DNA of 64,000 nucleotides from Variovorax sp. PBL-E5 (lineage in GTDB: Bacteria; Pseudomonadota; Gammaproteobacteria; Burkholderiales; Burkholderiaceae_C). Within the stretch, counting starts at the first letter, position 1, and every line of letters starts with the position of its first letter. The stretch spans positions 1,116,001-1,180,000 of the forward strand of contig NZ_LR594671.1 in assembly GCF_901827185.1 (NCBI RefSeq). Reading direction: 5' to 3'. The notes beneath the pieces were generated by a model. It was not told the DNA's origin and made no database searches. It saw nothing but the letters and a program-made list of their open reading frames with translations. Of this stretch, positions 8,591 through 17,503 are shown piece after piece. The position numbers and the translations under genes are program-made.

Positions 8591-10687
8591 TCACTTGCTG
8601 GCGGTCGGCTTGCCGAAGTCCTTCATCTCCTTGTCGAGCAGGTAGGCCCGGATCTCTTCGATCTCCCGCGGCTTCAGGTCGGTGGAAAACGAAGGCATGC
8701 CGCGCGGCTCCCGGCCGTCCGTGACGGTGACCCGGAAAGCCTCGGCGCTGAGGATCATCGGCGAGCGCCGCAGATCGGGAACGAGCCCGCCGCTTTCGCC
8801 GCCTACGCCGTGGCACTTGGCGCAGTAGATGCCGAAGTCCTTGTTGCCGTTCGCGATGACGGCGGCGCCGGCGTCGGTACCGGTCGGTACGCGGTGGCTC
8901 ACCGCCTGCGGCGCGAGGGGCGGCAGCTTGTCGCTGCCGCCGAGCTTGAAGACCAGCAAGCGGCTGACGTTGCGCACGCCCGTGAAGTTGTCGGCCTCGC
9001 CGCCCACCATCGGCGCGCCGCCGCCCCAGCCGGCGAGCAGAGCCACGTACTGATCGCCATCGATCATGTAGGTGGATGCGCTGGCGATGATGCCGGTCTG
9101 CGCATCGAAGTCCCAGAGCGTCTTGCCGGTGTCGGCCGCGTAGGCGACGAACTTGCCGAAGGCATTGCCCTGGAACACGAGGTTGCCATCGGTGACCAGC
9201 GCGCCGCCGTTCCAGACCGACTCGTGCGGCACCTTCCACACCACCTTGCGCTGGACCGGATCCCACGCGATCAGCGCGCCGCTGGCGAAGCTCTTCGGGA
9301 AGGACGTGCCTTCGTAGAAGGCGCTGCCCGTGTTGAAGTTGCTGGGTCGATGGACGAAGCCCGCGCCTTCGTTCTTGTAGGCACCCGCCATCTCCTGGTA
9401 GGGGATATAGACCAGGCCGGTCTTGTGGCTCAGCGCCATCGGCTGCCAGCTGTGCGCGCCATAGGGGCCGGGCCACATGACGATCGGCTTTTTCTCATAG
9501 CGCACGCCCGGCTCTTCCACCGGGCGGCCCGTCTTCAGGTCGACCTTGCTGGCCCACGTCACCTTGCCGACCTTGTCGGCGGACAGCAGCTCGCCGGTCG
9601 CGCGGTCGAGCACGTAGTAGAAGCCGTTCTTCGGCAGCTGCATCAATACCTTGCGCTGCCTGCCCTTGATCTTCAGGTCGGCCAGAACCATGTTCGCGGT
9701 GGCCGTGTAGTCCCAGCTTTCGCCGGGCGTCGTCTGGTAGTACCAGACCAGCTTGCCGGTGGCAGGCCGGATGGCGAGGATCGACGACAGGAACAGGTTG
9801 TCGCCGCCGCCGGGACTGCGGATCTCGCGGTTCCACGGCGATCCGTTGCCGGTGCCGACATAGAGCAGGTCGAGCTCGGGGTCGTAGTTCATGTTGCCCC
9901 ACGCGTTGCCGCCGCCGCCGCCGTTCTTCCAGTAGTTGTCGCCCTTCCAGGTCTTGGCGGCCATCGCGAGTTCTTCGTGTTCGTACGGCTTGGACGGATC
10001 GCCGGGCACGATGAAGAAGCGCCACAGCTGCTTGCCGCTGTTCACGTCGTAGGCCGTGATGTAGCCACGCGCGCCGAAGTCGGCGCCGCTGTTGCCGATC
10101 ACCACGATGTTCTTCATGACCAGCGGCTGGCCGGTGATCGTGTAGGGCTTGGTCCGGTCGACGGTCTGTACCTCCCATGCGACCTTGCCGGTGGCGCGGT
10201 CGAGCGCGACGAGCCGCCCGTCGATGACGCCCACGAACACCTTGTCGCCCCACAGCGCGACGCCCCGGTTGACCGCATCGCAGCAGATGTCCTTCGACAC
10301 CTGCTTGACCGCGCCGGGGTCGTAGTGCCAGATCTCCTTGCCGGTGCGCGCATCCACGGCCATGACGTGGCCCCAGGGCAGCGAGAAGTACATGACGCCG
10401 TCCGCCACCAGCGGCGTGGCCTCGAGGCCCCGATCGGTCGGCAGATCGAGATGCCATGCCAGGCCGAGCTTGGCGACGTTCTTCGCGTTGATCGTCGCGA
10501 GCGGGCTCGAGAAGGTGCCGGTGTAGGTGCGTCCGGCAGCGAGCCACTCGTCGCCGCCTTGCTTGGGCCGGGCAAGATCTTCGCCGCCGATCGGTGTGAA
10601 GCCGGGCGCGGCCATCGCGTGCTGCGGCGCCGCGGCACCCAAGGCCAGCACGGCGGCCAGTACGAATCCGGGTCTGAATGAAGTCAC
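8591..10687 (-). CDS. PQQ-dependent quinohemoprotein alcohol dehydrogenase (PQQ and haem c)
   Basis: A periplasmic enzyme oxidising alcohols, with electrons passing from PQQ to a C-terminal haem c. The protein is 698 residues. The signal peptide is about residues 1-26 (cleavage near HAMA-A). The eight-bladed propeller repeats (ATGKLVWYYQT and similar) follow. The vicinal disulfide is Cys135-Cys136. The catalytic Asp is about 326 in ESWDYTATAN; the residue two further on is Thr, not the Asp that marks lanthanide-type enzymes, so Ca2+ is expected. The haem motif CAKCH is at 622-626, with a Met ligand in RGMPSF. The GTG start is chosen because AAGGAG sits 7 nt before it. It is downstream of the aldehyde dehydrogenase gene (23-nt gap). 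Confidence 0.92.
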   Translation of the reverse strand: MTSFRPGFVLAAVLALGAAAPQHAMAAPGFTPIGGEDLARPKQGGDEWLAAGRTYTGTFSSPLATINAKNVAKLGLAWHLDLPTDRGLEATPLVADGVMYFSLPWGHVMAVDARTGKEIWHYDPGAVKQVSKDICCDAVNRGVALWGDKVFVGVIDGRLVALDRATGKVAWEVQTVDRTKPYTITGQPLVMKNIVVIGNSGADFGARGYITAYDVNSGKQLWRFFIVPGDPSKPYEHEELAMAAKTWKGDNYWKNGGGGGNAWGNMNYDPELDLLYVGTGNGSPWNREIRSPGGGDNLFLSSILAIRPATGKLVWYYQTTPGESWDYTATANMVLADLKIKGRQRKVLMQLPKNGFYYVLDRATGELLSADKVGKVTWASKVDLKTGRPVEEPGVRYEKKPIVMWPGPYGAHSWQPMALSHKTGLVYIPYQEMAGAYKNEGAGFVHRPSNFNTGSAFYEGTSFPKSFASGALIAWDPVQRKVVWKVPHESVWNGGALVTDGNLVFQGNAFGKFVAYAADTGKTLWDFDAQTGIIASASTYMIDGDQYVALLAGWGGGAPMVGGEADNFTGVRNVSRLLVFKLGGSDKLPPLAPQAVSHRVPTGTDAGAAVIANGNKDFGIYCAKCHGVGGESGGLVPDLRRSPMILSAEAFRVTVTDGREPRGMPSFSTDLKPREIEEIRAYLLDKEMKDFGKPTASK

Positions 10688-10694
10688 GTTGAAT

Positions 10695-10700
10695 CTCCTT
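10695..10700 (-). promoter_or_regulatory. Shine-Dalgarno site fixing the GTG start of the quinohemoprotein gene
   Basis: Read on the minus strand this is AAGGAG, 7 nt before GTG at 10687-10685. It selects that GTG over the in-frame ATG at 10726, which would begin inside the end of the aldehyde dehydrogenase gene and add 13 residues before the signal peptide. Confidence 0.8.
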
Positions 10701-10710
10701 TTTTGATGAA

Positions 10711-12204
10711 CTAGTAGGCAAGGCACACGGACTTGATGCGCGTGAAGGCCTCCACGCCGGCGCGTCCCATTTCCACGCCCATGCCGGACTGCTTGTCGCC
10801 GCCGAAGCTGAAGTTCGGATCGATCACCCCGTGCGTGTTGACGTACACCAGACCGGCTCGAATCCTCGGAATCAATCGCATCACTTCGCCGACATCGCGC
10901 GACCAGATGCTCGAGGCGAGGCCGTAGCTCGTGCCGTTTGCCTTGGCCACCAGGTCATCGAGGTCGTCGAAAGGCGTGGCCACCAGCACGGGCCCGAAGA
11001 TCTCCTCCTGCACCACGCGCATGCCGTGCGCCGCGTCCACCAGGATGGTCGGCGGATAGAAGAAGCCGCGCGCGTCGCCGCCGGTGCTGCCCGCATAGGC
11101 GATGCGCGCGCCCTCGGCCACGCCGCCGTCCACGTACTGCGTGACGCGGTCGAGTTGTTTGCGCGAAACCAGCGGTGTCATGCCCGAATCGGGATTCATG
11201 CCGGGACCGCACTGCATGGCGCGGGCGTGCTGCGCGACGCCGTCGAGCACCTCGTCGAAGATCGAGCGGTGCACGTACAGCCTGGAGCCGGCCGCACAGA
11301 CCTGGCCGGCATTGAAGAAGATCGCGCCGGCCGCGCCCGCTGCGGCGAGTGACACGTCCGCATCCTTCAACACCATGAACGGCGACTTGCCGCCCATCTC
11401 GAGCGTGAAGCGCGTGACGTTCTCCAGTGCCGAACGGCCGACGAGCTTGCCGACTTCCGTGGAGCCGGTGAAGGAGATCTTGTCGATGCCCGGATGCATC
11501 GCCAGCGCCGCACCCGCGGTGTGCCCCAGGCCCGTGACGACATTGAGGACGCCCGGCGGCAAGCCGGCTTCCGCGCAGAGTTCGGCGAAGCGAAGTGCCG
11601 TGAGCGGCGTTTCCTCCGCCGGCTTCAGCACCACCGTGCAGCCGGCCGCGAGGGCCGGTGCGATCTTCATCACGGCCAACAGCAGCGGGAAGTTCCAGGG
11701 CACGATCGCGCCCACCACGCCGAGTGCCTCGCGCACGGTGAAGGCGCGATAGGCCGTGCCCTGCGGAAAGGGGATCGACACGTCCACCGTCTGGCCTTCG
11801 AGCTTGGTGGCCCAGCCCGCCATGTAGCGCATGCATTCGGCCGTGTAGGCGATGTCGAGCGCGCGCGCGTAGGTGATGGACTTTCCCTGGTTCAGTGTTT
11901 CGATCTGCGCCAGCTCCTCGGCGTTGTCCTCGATCAGCTGCGCGAGCCTGAGCAGCACGCGCTCGCGGTCGGCGGGCCGCATGGCGCGCCACGGACCCTC
12001 GAAGGCCCGGCGCGCTGCGGCCACCGCGGCATCGATGTCGGCGGCGCCTCCGGCCGGGACTCGGCACAGGACGTCCCCGGTCGCGGGATCGAACACCGGA
12101 AGCGATGCGCCTTCCCGGCTGTCGACGCCGATGCCGTCGATGTGGAGTTGGTGGGTCCGGGCGAGAAAGGAGCGGACCGATTCGAGTGTCTCGACTTGTG
12201 CCAT
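10711..12204 (-). CDS. NAD(P)-dependent aldehyde dehydrogenase
   Basis: A 497-residue ALDH-superfamily enzyme oxidising an aldehyde to the acid. The oxyanion-hole Asn is in PWNFPLLL (about 171), the nucleotide-binding GSTEVGK is near 247-253, the general base is Glu269 (FTLEMGGKSP) and the nucleophile is Cys303 in NAGQVCAAG. The start is ATG 12204; upstream in-frame codons would extend into a non-homologous leader. It is the first gene of a probable two-gene operon with the quinohemoprotein alcohol dehydrogenase, giving an alcohol to aldehyde to acid route across the membrane (periplasmic step, then cytoplasmic step). Specificity is not readable. Confidence 0.92.
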   Translation of the reverse strand: MAQVETLESVRSFLARTHQLHIDGIGVDSREGASLPVFDPATGDVLCRVPAGGAADIDAAVAAARRAFEGPWRAMRPADRERVLLRLAQLIEDNAEELAQIETLNQGKSITYARALDIAYTAECMRYMAGWATKLEGQTVDVSIPFPQGTAYRAFTVREALGVVGAIVPWNFPLLLAVMKIAPALAAGCTVVLKPAEETPLTALRFAELCAEAGLPPGVLNVVTGLGHTAGAALAMHPGIDKISFTGSTEVGKLVGRSALENVTRFTLEMGGKSPFMVLKDADVSLAAAGAAGAIFFNAGQVCAAGSRLYVHRSIFDEVLDGVAQHARAMQCGPGMNPDSGMTPLVSRKQLDRVTQYVDGGVAEGARIAYAGSTGGDARGFFYPPTILVDAAHGMRVVQEEIFGPVLVATPFDDLDDLVAKANGTSYGLASSIWSRDVGEVMRLIPRIRAGLVYVNTHGVIDPNFSFGGDKQSGMGVEMGRAGVEAFTRIKSVCLAY

Positions 12205-12235
12205 GTGTTGTCTCTTGAGTTGCGAAAGCGAAGGG

Positions 12236-12249
12236 TTGGCCGAGGCCAA
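12236..12249. promoter_or_regulatory. Perfect inverted repeat, possible operator in the ALDH/pqqU divergent region
   Basis: TTGGCC-GA-GGCCAA is a perfect 6+6 palindrome 32 bp upstream of the aldehyde dehydrogenase start. On the minus strand it lies just after a weak TAGAGT hexamer (12254-12259), so it would overlap the transcription start. The rest of 12205-12464 holds no better signal than a TAGACT hexamer at 12442-12447 for pqqU. Confidence 0.25.
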
Positions 12250-12464
12250 GCGGACTCTAGATTCCGCCGCGTCGACGGCCGTACAGGGAGCGGGCCAACC
12301 GATCCAGAGATCGTGACAATCGACGCCCCGAAGCTTCGACCTCCGCCTGCGAGGCGCTGCTGTCGTGCCGAGCCATCCGGTGCTGGCAAGTTTTCGATAT
12401 GGATCGGCGCGAATGCGCCAGCCCGCGCCCGGCTCCATGTCTAGACTGCGGAGCCCACGCCGAC

Positions 12465-14621
12465 ATGAACGACACCCACCACTTCCTCCGACGCGCCGTT
12501 TGCGTGCTGCTCGTGCTTGCACTGCATCCCCTGGCCGCTGTCGCGCAGGCGCTGCCATCCAGCCAGGACGAGGCGCGCCCGGACACCTTGCCCGCGGTCA
12601 CCGTCTCGACGCCGCGCGGCGCGGCGCCGCCTTTCGACGTGCCGGGCTCGGTCGACCGTGTGGAGGGCGAGGACATGCGCGACAGCCGGTTGCAGGTGAA
12701 CCTCTCCGAAAGCCTCGGGGCCGTGCCCGGCCTGTTGATCCAGAACCGGCAGAACTACGCGCAGGACCTGCAGCTGTCGGTGCGCGGCTTCGGCGCCCGC
12801 TCGACCTTCGGCGTGCGCGGTGTGCGGCTCTATGTCGACGGCATTCCGGCCACGCTGCCCGACGGCCAGGGGCAGACCTCCAACATCGACATCGGCTCGA
12901 TCGACCATGTCGAGGTCCTGCGCGGCCCGTTCTCCGCGCTCTACGGCAATTCGTCGGGCGGCGTGCTGCAGGTGTTCACCGGGGACGGCGAGGGCGCGCC
13001 GAGGCTGGGCTTTTCGCTGGCCGCCGGCAGCTACGGCACCACGCGGGCCGCGACGCAGCTCGGCGGTTCGTCCGGCGCGATCGATTACCTGCTCAGCGGC
13101 AGTCACTTCGAAATCGACGGTGCACGCGAGCACAGCGCCGCGCGGCGCGACATCGCCAACGGCAAGCTCGGCATCCGGCTGGACGACGGCAGCCAGCTCA
13201 CGCTGATCCTGAACAGCGTGCACCTGCAGGCGCAGGACCCGTTGGGACTGGCGGCCACGGACTATGCACTGAACCCGCATGCGGCCCCGCTCGCGACGCA
13301 GTACGACACGCGCAAGAGCGTGGACCAGACGCAGCTCGGCCTGCTGTACGAACGCCGCATCGATGCCGACAACGCGCTGCGCCTGATGGTCTACGGCGGC
13401 GAGCGAAAGACGACGCAGTTCCAGGCGATCCCGCCTTCGGCGCAGCTCAATCCGCTCAACGCGGGCGCGGTGATCGGCCTCGATCGCGACTACGCCGGCA
13501 TCGACCTGCGCTGGAGCAGCCACCTGCAGCTGGCCGGCCGGCCTTTCGATCTCGTGGCCGGCCTTGCGTACGACGACCTGCGCGAGCATCGCACCGGCTT
13601 CGAGAACTTCATCGGCCCGGCCGCGTCGCCCCTGCTGCTGGGCGTGCAGGGCCGGCTGCGCCGCGACGAGCGCAACGAAGCGAGCAACCTCGATCCCTAT
13701 GTGCAGGGCACCTGGCAGTTCGCCGATCGCTGGACACTCGAGGCGGGTGTGCGCCGCAGCAGCGTGCGCTTCGACTCGCAGGACCGCTACATCGTCGGTG
13801 CCAATGGCGATGGCAGCGGCCGCGCGCGCTACGGGCAGGCGCTGCCGGTGGCTTCGCTGCGCTATCAGCCGACGCGCGATCTCGCGCTCTACGTTTCTGC
13901 GGGCCGCGGCTTCGAGACGCCGACGCTGAACGAACTTTCCTACCGGCCCGATGGCCTCGGCGGACTCAACTTCGCGCTGCAGCCCGCGGTCAGCGAGAGC
14001 GTCGAAGCCGGCGCCAAGGCGCGCCTCGCGGGCGGCCTTCTGACGGCCGCGGTGTTCCAGACACGCACCCGCGACGAGATCGTGACCGACACCAACGTCG
14101 GCGGCCGCGCCACCTACCAGAATGCCGGCCGCACGCGACGCGATGGCTTCGAGCTCGCCTGGCAGCACGAGACCGCGAACCACTGGCGCACGCAACTGGC
14201 CTACACCTGGCTCGATGCGCGCTACCGCGACGCCTTCTGTTCGCCGTCGCCTTGCGTTGCCGGCAACACGGTGGCCGCCGGGAGCCTCATGCCCGGGATC
14301 GCGCGCAATGCGCTGTTCGCTTCTTTCGGCTGGGCGCCGCCCGAGGGTTGGCGCGCCGGCGCCGAGTTGCGCGCGCTCGGCCGCATCCAGGCCAACGACC
14401 GCAACACCGCTGCCGCGCCGGGCTATGCGGTGGTGGCTTTGTCGGCCGGCTACGTCCGGCACTGGCAGCATTGGGAGTTCAACGCCTTCGCGCGCGTCGA
14501 CAACCTCTTCGATCGGCGCTATGCCGGTTCGGTGATCGTCAACGAAGGCAACGCGCGCTACTTCGAGCCCGCACCGGGACGGAACTGGACGATCGGCATG
14601 GGTGGGGCGTATCGTTTCTGA
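12465..14621 (+). CDS. pqqU: TonB-dependent outer-membrane receptor, PqqU/YncD family (PQQ uptake)
   Basis: A 718-residue outer-membrane beta-barrel receptor with a signal peptide (about 1-28), a TonB-box-like segment LPAVTVSTP near 42-50, a plug domain and a C-terminal aromatic residue (YRF). From memory it is strikingly similar to E. coli YncD, now PqqU, the importer of pyrroloquinoline quinone: shared landmarks include NLSESL, QNRQNYAQDLQLS, DGIPAT.PDGQGQTSNID and VLRGPFSALYGN in the plug, and GRGFETPT.NELSYR, IVNE.N.RY.EP.PGRN near the end. ATG 12465 gives the signal peptide. It is divergent from a PQQ-dependent dehydrogenase operon, which fits the assignment independently. No pqqABCDE genes are in the window. 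Confidence 0.87.
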   Translation: MNDTHHFLRRAVCVLLVLALHPLAAVAQALPSSQDEARPDTLPAVTVSTPRGAAPPFDVPGSVDRVEGEDMRDSRLQVNLSESLGAVPGLLIQNRQNYAQDLQLSVRGFGARSTFGVRGVRLYVDGIPATLPDGQGQTSNIDIGSIDHVEVLRGPFSALYGNSSGGVLQVFTGDGEGAPRLGFSLAAGSYGTTRAATQLGGSSGAIDYLLSGSHFEIDGAREHSAARRDIANGKLGIRLDDGSQLTLILNSVHLQAQDPLGLAATDYALNPHAAPLATQYDTRKSVDQTQLGLLYERRIDADNALRLMVYGGERKTTQFQAIPPSAQLNPLNAGAVIGLDRDYAGIDLRWSSHLQLAGRPFDLVAGLAYDDLREHRTGFENFIGPAASPLLLGVQGRLRRDERNEASNLDPYVQGTWQFADRWTLEAGVRRSSVRFDSQDRYIVGANGDGSGRARYGQALPVASLRYQPTRDLALYVSAGRGFETPTLNELSYRPDGLGGLNFALQPAVSESVEAGAKARLAGGLLTAAVFQTRTRDEIVTDTNVGGRATYQNAGRTRRDGFELAWQHETANHWRTQLAYTWLDARYRDAFCSPSPCVAGNTVAAGSLMPGIARNALFASFGWAPPEGWRAGAELRALGRIQANDRNTAAAPGYAVVALSAGYVRHWQHWEFNAFARVDNLFDRRYAGSVIVNEGNARYFEPAPGRNWTIGMGGAYRF

Positions 14622-15257
14622 ATGAGCTTCAAGGATCGACGCGATGCGGGCCGCGCGCTGGCGCAGGCGCTTGTCGCGTGGCGCGGGCAATCCGGTCTGC
14701 TGGTGCTCGCGCTGCCGCGCGGCGGCGTGCCGGTGGCCTGGGAGGTGGCGCGCTTCCTGCGCGCGCCGCTCGATGTGCTGGTCGTGCGCAAGCTCGGCTA
14801 TCCGGGGCAGGAGGAATATGCGATGGGCGCGATCGCTGGCGGTGGCGTGCGCGTGATGGCCGATCCATCCGGTGGCTGGCCGGTTTCGCGCGATGCGCTG
14901 GAGGCCGTGGTTGCACGCGAGGAGGCCGAGCTGTCACGGCGCGAGCAGCACTACCGCGGCGATCGCCCGCCGCTCGTGCTGGCCGGCCGCGTGCTGCTGC
15001 TGGTCGATGATGGGCTGGCCACTGGCGCCACGATGCGCGCGGCTGTCACCGCAGCCCGCGCGGGCGGGCCGCAGCGCATCGTGGTGGCGGTGCCGGTGGC
15101 TTCGCGCGATGCGGTCCGCAACCTGCAGGCCGTGGCCGACGAGGTCGTGTGCGTCCTCACGCCCGAGGACTTCCACGCGGTCGGCCTCTGGTACGCGGAT
15201 TTCACGCAGACCAGCGACGAGGAAGTCTGCCGCCTGCTGCGAGACGGCAGCGGCTGA
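14622..15257 (+). CDS. Phosphoribosyltransferase-family protein
   Basis: A 211-residue type I phosphoribosyltransferase fold protein. ALPRGGVPVAWEVA begins the domain. VLLLVDDGLATGATMRAA, about residues 123-140, is the PRPP-binding loop with the DDG acidic pair. The C-terminal segment ends near FTQTSDEEVCRLL. Members are often annotated as putative phosphoribosyl transferases without known base; no hood domain identifies a substrate. The start ATG follows the pqqU stop with no gap, so it is probably co-transcribed with it. The stop abuts the metK stop on the other strand (TGATCA). Confidence 0.85.
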   Translation: MSFKDRRDAGRALAQALVAWRGQSGLLVLALPRGGVPVAWEVARFLRAPLDVLVVRKLGYPGQEEYAMGAIAGGGVRVMADPSGGWPVSRDALEAVVAREEAELSRREQHYRGDRPPLVLAGRVLLLVDDGLATGATMRAAVTAARAGGPQRIVVAVPVASRDAVRNLQAVADEVVCVLTPEDFHAVGLWYADFTQTSDEEVCRLLRDGSG

Positions 15258-16439
15258 TCAGAGCCCGGCGGCCGCGCGCAGCTTGGCCGCGTTGGCCGTG
15301 CTTTCCCAGGTGAACTCGGGCTCCTCGCGGCCGAAGTGGCCGTAGGCCGCGGTCTTGCCGTAGATCGGGCGCAGCAGGTCGAGCATCTGGACGATGCCCT
15401 TCGGGCGCAGGTCGAAGTGTTCCTGGATCAGCGCGGCGATCTTCTCGTCGGAGATCACGCCCGTGCCTTCGGTGTAGACCGTGACGTTCATCGGCCGCGC
15501 CACGCCGATCGCGTAGGCGACCTGGATCTGGCACTGGCGCGCGAGGCCGGCGGCGACGATGTTCTTGGCCACGTAGCGCGCGGCATAGGCGGCCGAGCGG
15601 TCGACCTTGCTCGGGTCCTTGCCCGAGAACGCGCCGCCGCCGTGCGGGCAGGCGCCGCCGTAGGTGTCGACGATGATCTTGCGGCCGGTGAGGCCGCAGT
15701 CGCCCTGCGGGCCGCCGGTGACGAAGCGGCCGGTCGGGTTGATCAGGTACTTGGTTTCCTTCAGCCACTCCTTGGGCAGCACCGGCTTGATGATCTCCTC
15801 GATGATGGCCTCGGTGAACGAGGCCTTCATCCTGGTCGGCGTCTCGCTCTGGTCGGGATGGTGCTGCGTGGAAAGCACCACGGTGTCGATGCTGTGCGGC
15901 TTGCCGTCGACGTAGCGCATCGTGACCTGGCTCTTGGCATCGGGCCGCAGGAAAGGCAGCCGGCCGTCCTTGCGCAACTGGGCCTGGCGTTCGACCAGGC
16001 GGTGCGCGTAGTAGATCGGCGCGGGCATCAGCTCGGGGGTTTCGTCGCAGGCGTAGCCGAACATCAGGCCCTGGTCGCCGGCGCCGGTGTTGAGGTGGTC
16101 GTCGCTCGCATGGTCGACGCCCTGTGCGATGTCGTTGGACTGCTTGTCGTAGCAGACCATGACGGCGCAGCCCTTGTAATCGATGCCGTAGTCGGTGTTG
16201 TCGTAGCCGATGCGCTTGATGGTGTCGCGTGCGACCTGGATGTAGTCGACATGGGCGTTGGTGGTGATCTCACCGGCCAGCACCACGAGGCCGGTGTTGG
16301 TCAGCGTCTCGGCGGCGACGCGCGAGCGCGGGTCCTGGGCAAAGATCGCATCGAGAATCGCGTCCGAGATCTGGTCGGCGACCTTGTCGGGGTGGCCTTC
16401 GGAAACGGATTCGGAAGTGAAGAGAAAGTCGTTCGCCAT
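15258..16439 (-). CDS. metK: S-adenosylmethionine synthetase
   Basis: Makes S-adenosylmethionine from ATP and methionine in the cytosol. The 393-residue length is normal. It starts [23 protein letters not shown], shown here only as landmarks: SEGHPDK with the ATP-contact His, [12 protein letters not shown] (the methionine/K+ loop) and [17 protein letters not shown] near 270-285. Its ATG has no strong RBS. The upstream 160 bp (16440-16600), shared with a divergent acyltransferase gene, show no recognisable SAM or SAH riboswitch. Confidence 0.98.
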   Translation of the reverse strand: MANDFLFTSESVSEGHPDKVADQISDAILDAIFAQDPRSRVAAETLTNTGLVVLAGEITTNAHVDYIQVARDTIKRIGYDNTDYGIDYKGCAVMVCYDKQSNDIAQGVDHASDDHLNTGAGDQGLMFGYACDETPELMPAPIYYAHRLVERQAQLRKDGRLPFLRPDAKSQVTMRYVDGKPHSIDTVVLSTQHHPDQSETPTRMKASFTEAIIEEIIKPVLPKEWLKETKYLINPTGRFVTGGPQGDCGLTGRKIIVDTYGGACPHGGGAFSGKDPSKVDRSAAYAARYVAKNIVAAGLARQCQIQVAYAIGVARPMNVTVYTEGTGVISDEKIAALIQEHFDLRPKGIVQMLDLLRPIYGKTAAYGHFGREEPEFTWESTANAAKLRAAAGL

Positions 16440-16624
16440 GTCGATGAAACTCCAAACAGTTGAATTGGCGCGTTGCCAACCCGTCGGGAGCCTTGGCGAA
16501 CGCTTTAGCAGTGATGTTTAACGTCGCCCTGCAAGTAGTTCCAATAACTCAGCGACAATTTGCATTCTATTCGAGCCGCGCTGTACCCTGCGCGCGCGTC
16601 ATGGTTTTCACCCCCTCGTTGTCG

Positions 16625-17503
16625 ATGACATCTCTGTTCCGATTGCTCGCCCGTGTGCCGCTGCCCTGGATGCATGCGGTGGGCGGATGGCTGGGATGGC
16701 TGGTCTGGTGGACGGCGCCGGACTACCGGCGCCGTTTCCGGGAGAACGCCGAACGCGCCGGCTTCGCGCCCGCGCAGTACCGCCCGGCCATCGCGGCGGC
16801 CGGCGCGATGGTGGCCGAACTGCCCTGGCTGTGGATGCGGCCGCAGGGCGAGAGCCTGCTGCCGCACATCGTGCGCTGGGAAGGCATCGAGGCCTTCGAG
16901 GCGGCGCTGGCCGCGCGCAAGGGCGTGATCCTGGTCTCGCCGCACATCGGCAGTTGGGAGACTTTCGGCCAGGCGGTGGGCGAGCGCTTCTTCGAGGCCT
17001 ACGGCCCGATCACCGCGCTGTTCCGCCCGGCCCGCAAGAAGTGGATGGCCGAGCTCATGGCCGGTTCGCGCGACCGCCGCGGCCTGCAGACGCTGCCGAC
17101 CAGCGTGGCCGGGGTTCGCGGGCTGATCCGCACGCTGCGGGCCGGCGGCTACACGGGCATCCTGCCGGACCAGGTGCCGCCGCTCGGACAGGGCGTCTGG
17201 GCGCCGTTCCTGGGGCGGCCGGCCTACACCATGACCCTGCTGCTGCGCCTGGCCCGCCAGACCGGCGCGCGCGTGTTCCTCGGTGTGTGCGAGCGCCTGC
17301 CGCGCGGTGCGGGCTACGTCATCCGCTTCGAGCCTTTCGACGGCACGGCGCTGAGCGATCCCAAGGCGACGCCCGAGGCCGGCGCGGCCGCGATGAACGA
17401 AGGCATCGCCGCGCTCATCCGCCGACTGCCGGGCCAGTACGTCTGGGACTACGCGCGCTTCAAGGCGCCGCGTGGCGACATCGCTGAGAGGGCCGAGGCA
17501 TGA
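16625..17503 (+). CDS. Lysophospholipid/lipid A acyltransferase (LpxL/HtrB family), first of a pair
   Basis: An inner-membrane acyltransferase of the LpxL/LpxM family, 292 residues, transferring an acyl chain to a Kdo2-lipid IVA-type acceptor. An N-terminal hydrophobic segment (WMHAVGGWLGWLVWW) is followed by the catalytic HX4E motif in SPHIGSWETFG and by GYTGILPDQVPP. ATG 16625 (MTSLFRLLARVPLP) matches family starts; an in-frame ATG at 16601 would add eight residues and cannot be excluded. It overlaps the next homologue by ATGA. The pair probably adds the two secondary acyl chains (inference). Confidence 0.9.
   Translation: MTSLFRLLARVPLPWMHAVGGWLGWLVWWTAPDYRRRFRENAERAGFAPAQYRPAIAAAGAMVAELPWLWMRPQGESLLPHIVRWEGIEAFEAALAARKGVILVSPHIGSWETFGQAVGERFFEAYGPITALFRPARKKWMAELMAGSRDRRGLQTLPTSVAGVRGLIRTLRAGGYTGILPDQVPPLGQGVWAPFLGRPAYTMTLLLRLARQTGARVFLGVCERLPRGAGYVIRFEPFDGTALSDPKATPEAGAAAMNEGIAALIRRLPGQYVWDYARFKAPRGDIAERAEA

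Noticed and set aside
8540..10681. A 713-codon open frame opposite the quinohemoprotein gene
   Set aside because: Low-complexity shadow; the minus-strand protein has signal peptide, propeller repeats and haem motif.
12441..14690. A 749-codon open frame antisense to pqqU
   Set aside because: Same cause: mirror of codon bias, no domain, no ribosome-binding site, and pqqU on the other strand is clearly real.
16440..16600. SAM or SAH riboswitch upstream of metK
   Set aside because: I could not form any of the known SAM/SAH aptamer cores in the spacer; it looks like an ordinary divergent promoter region.
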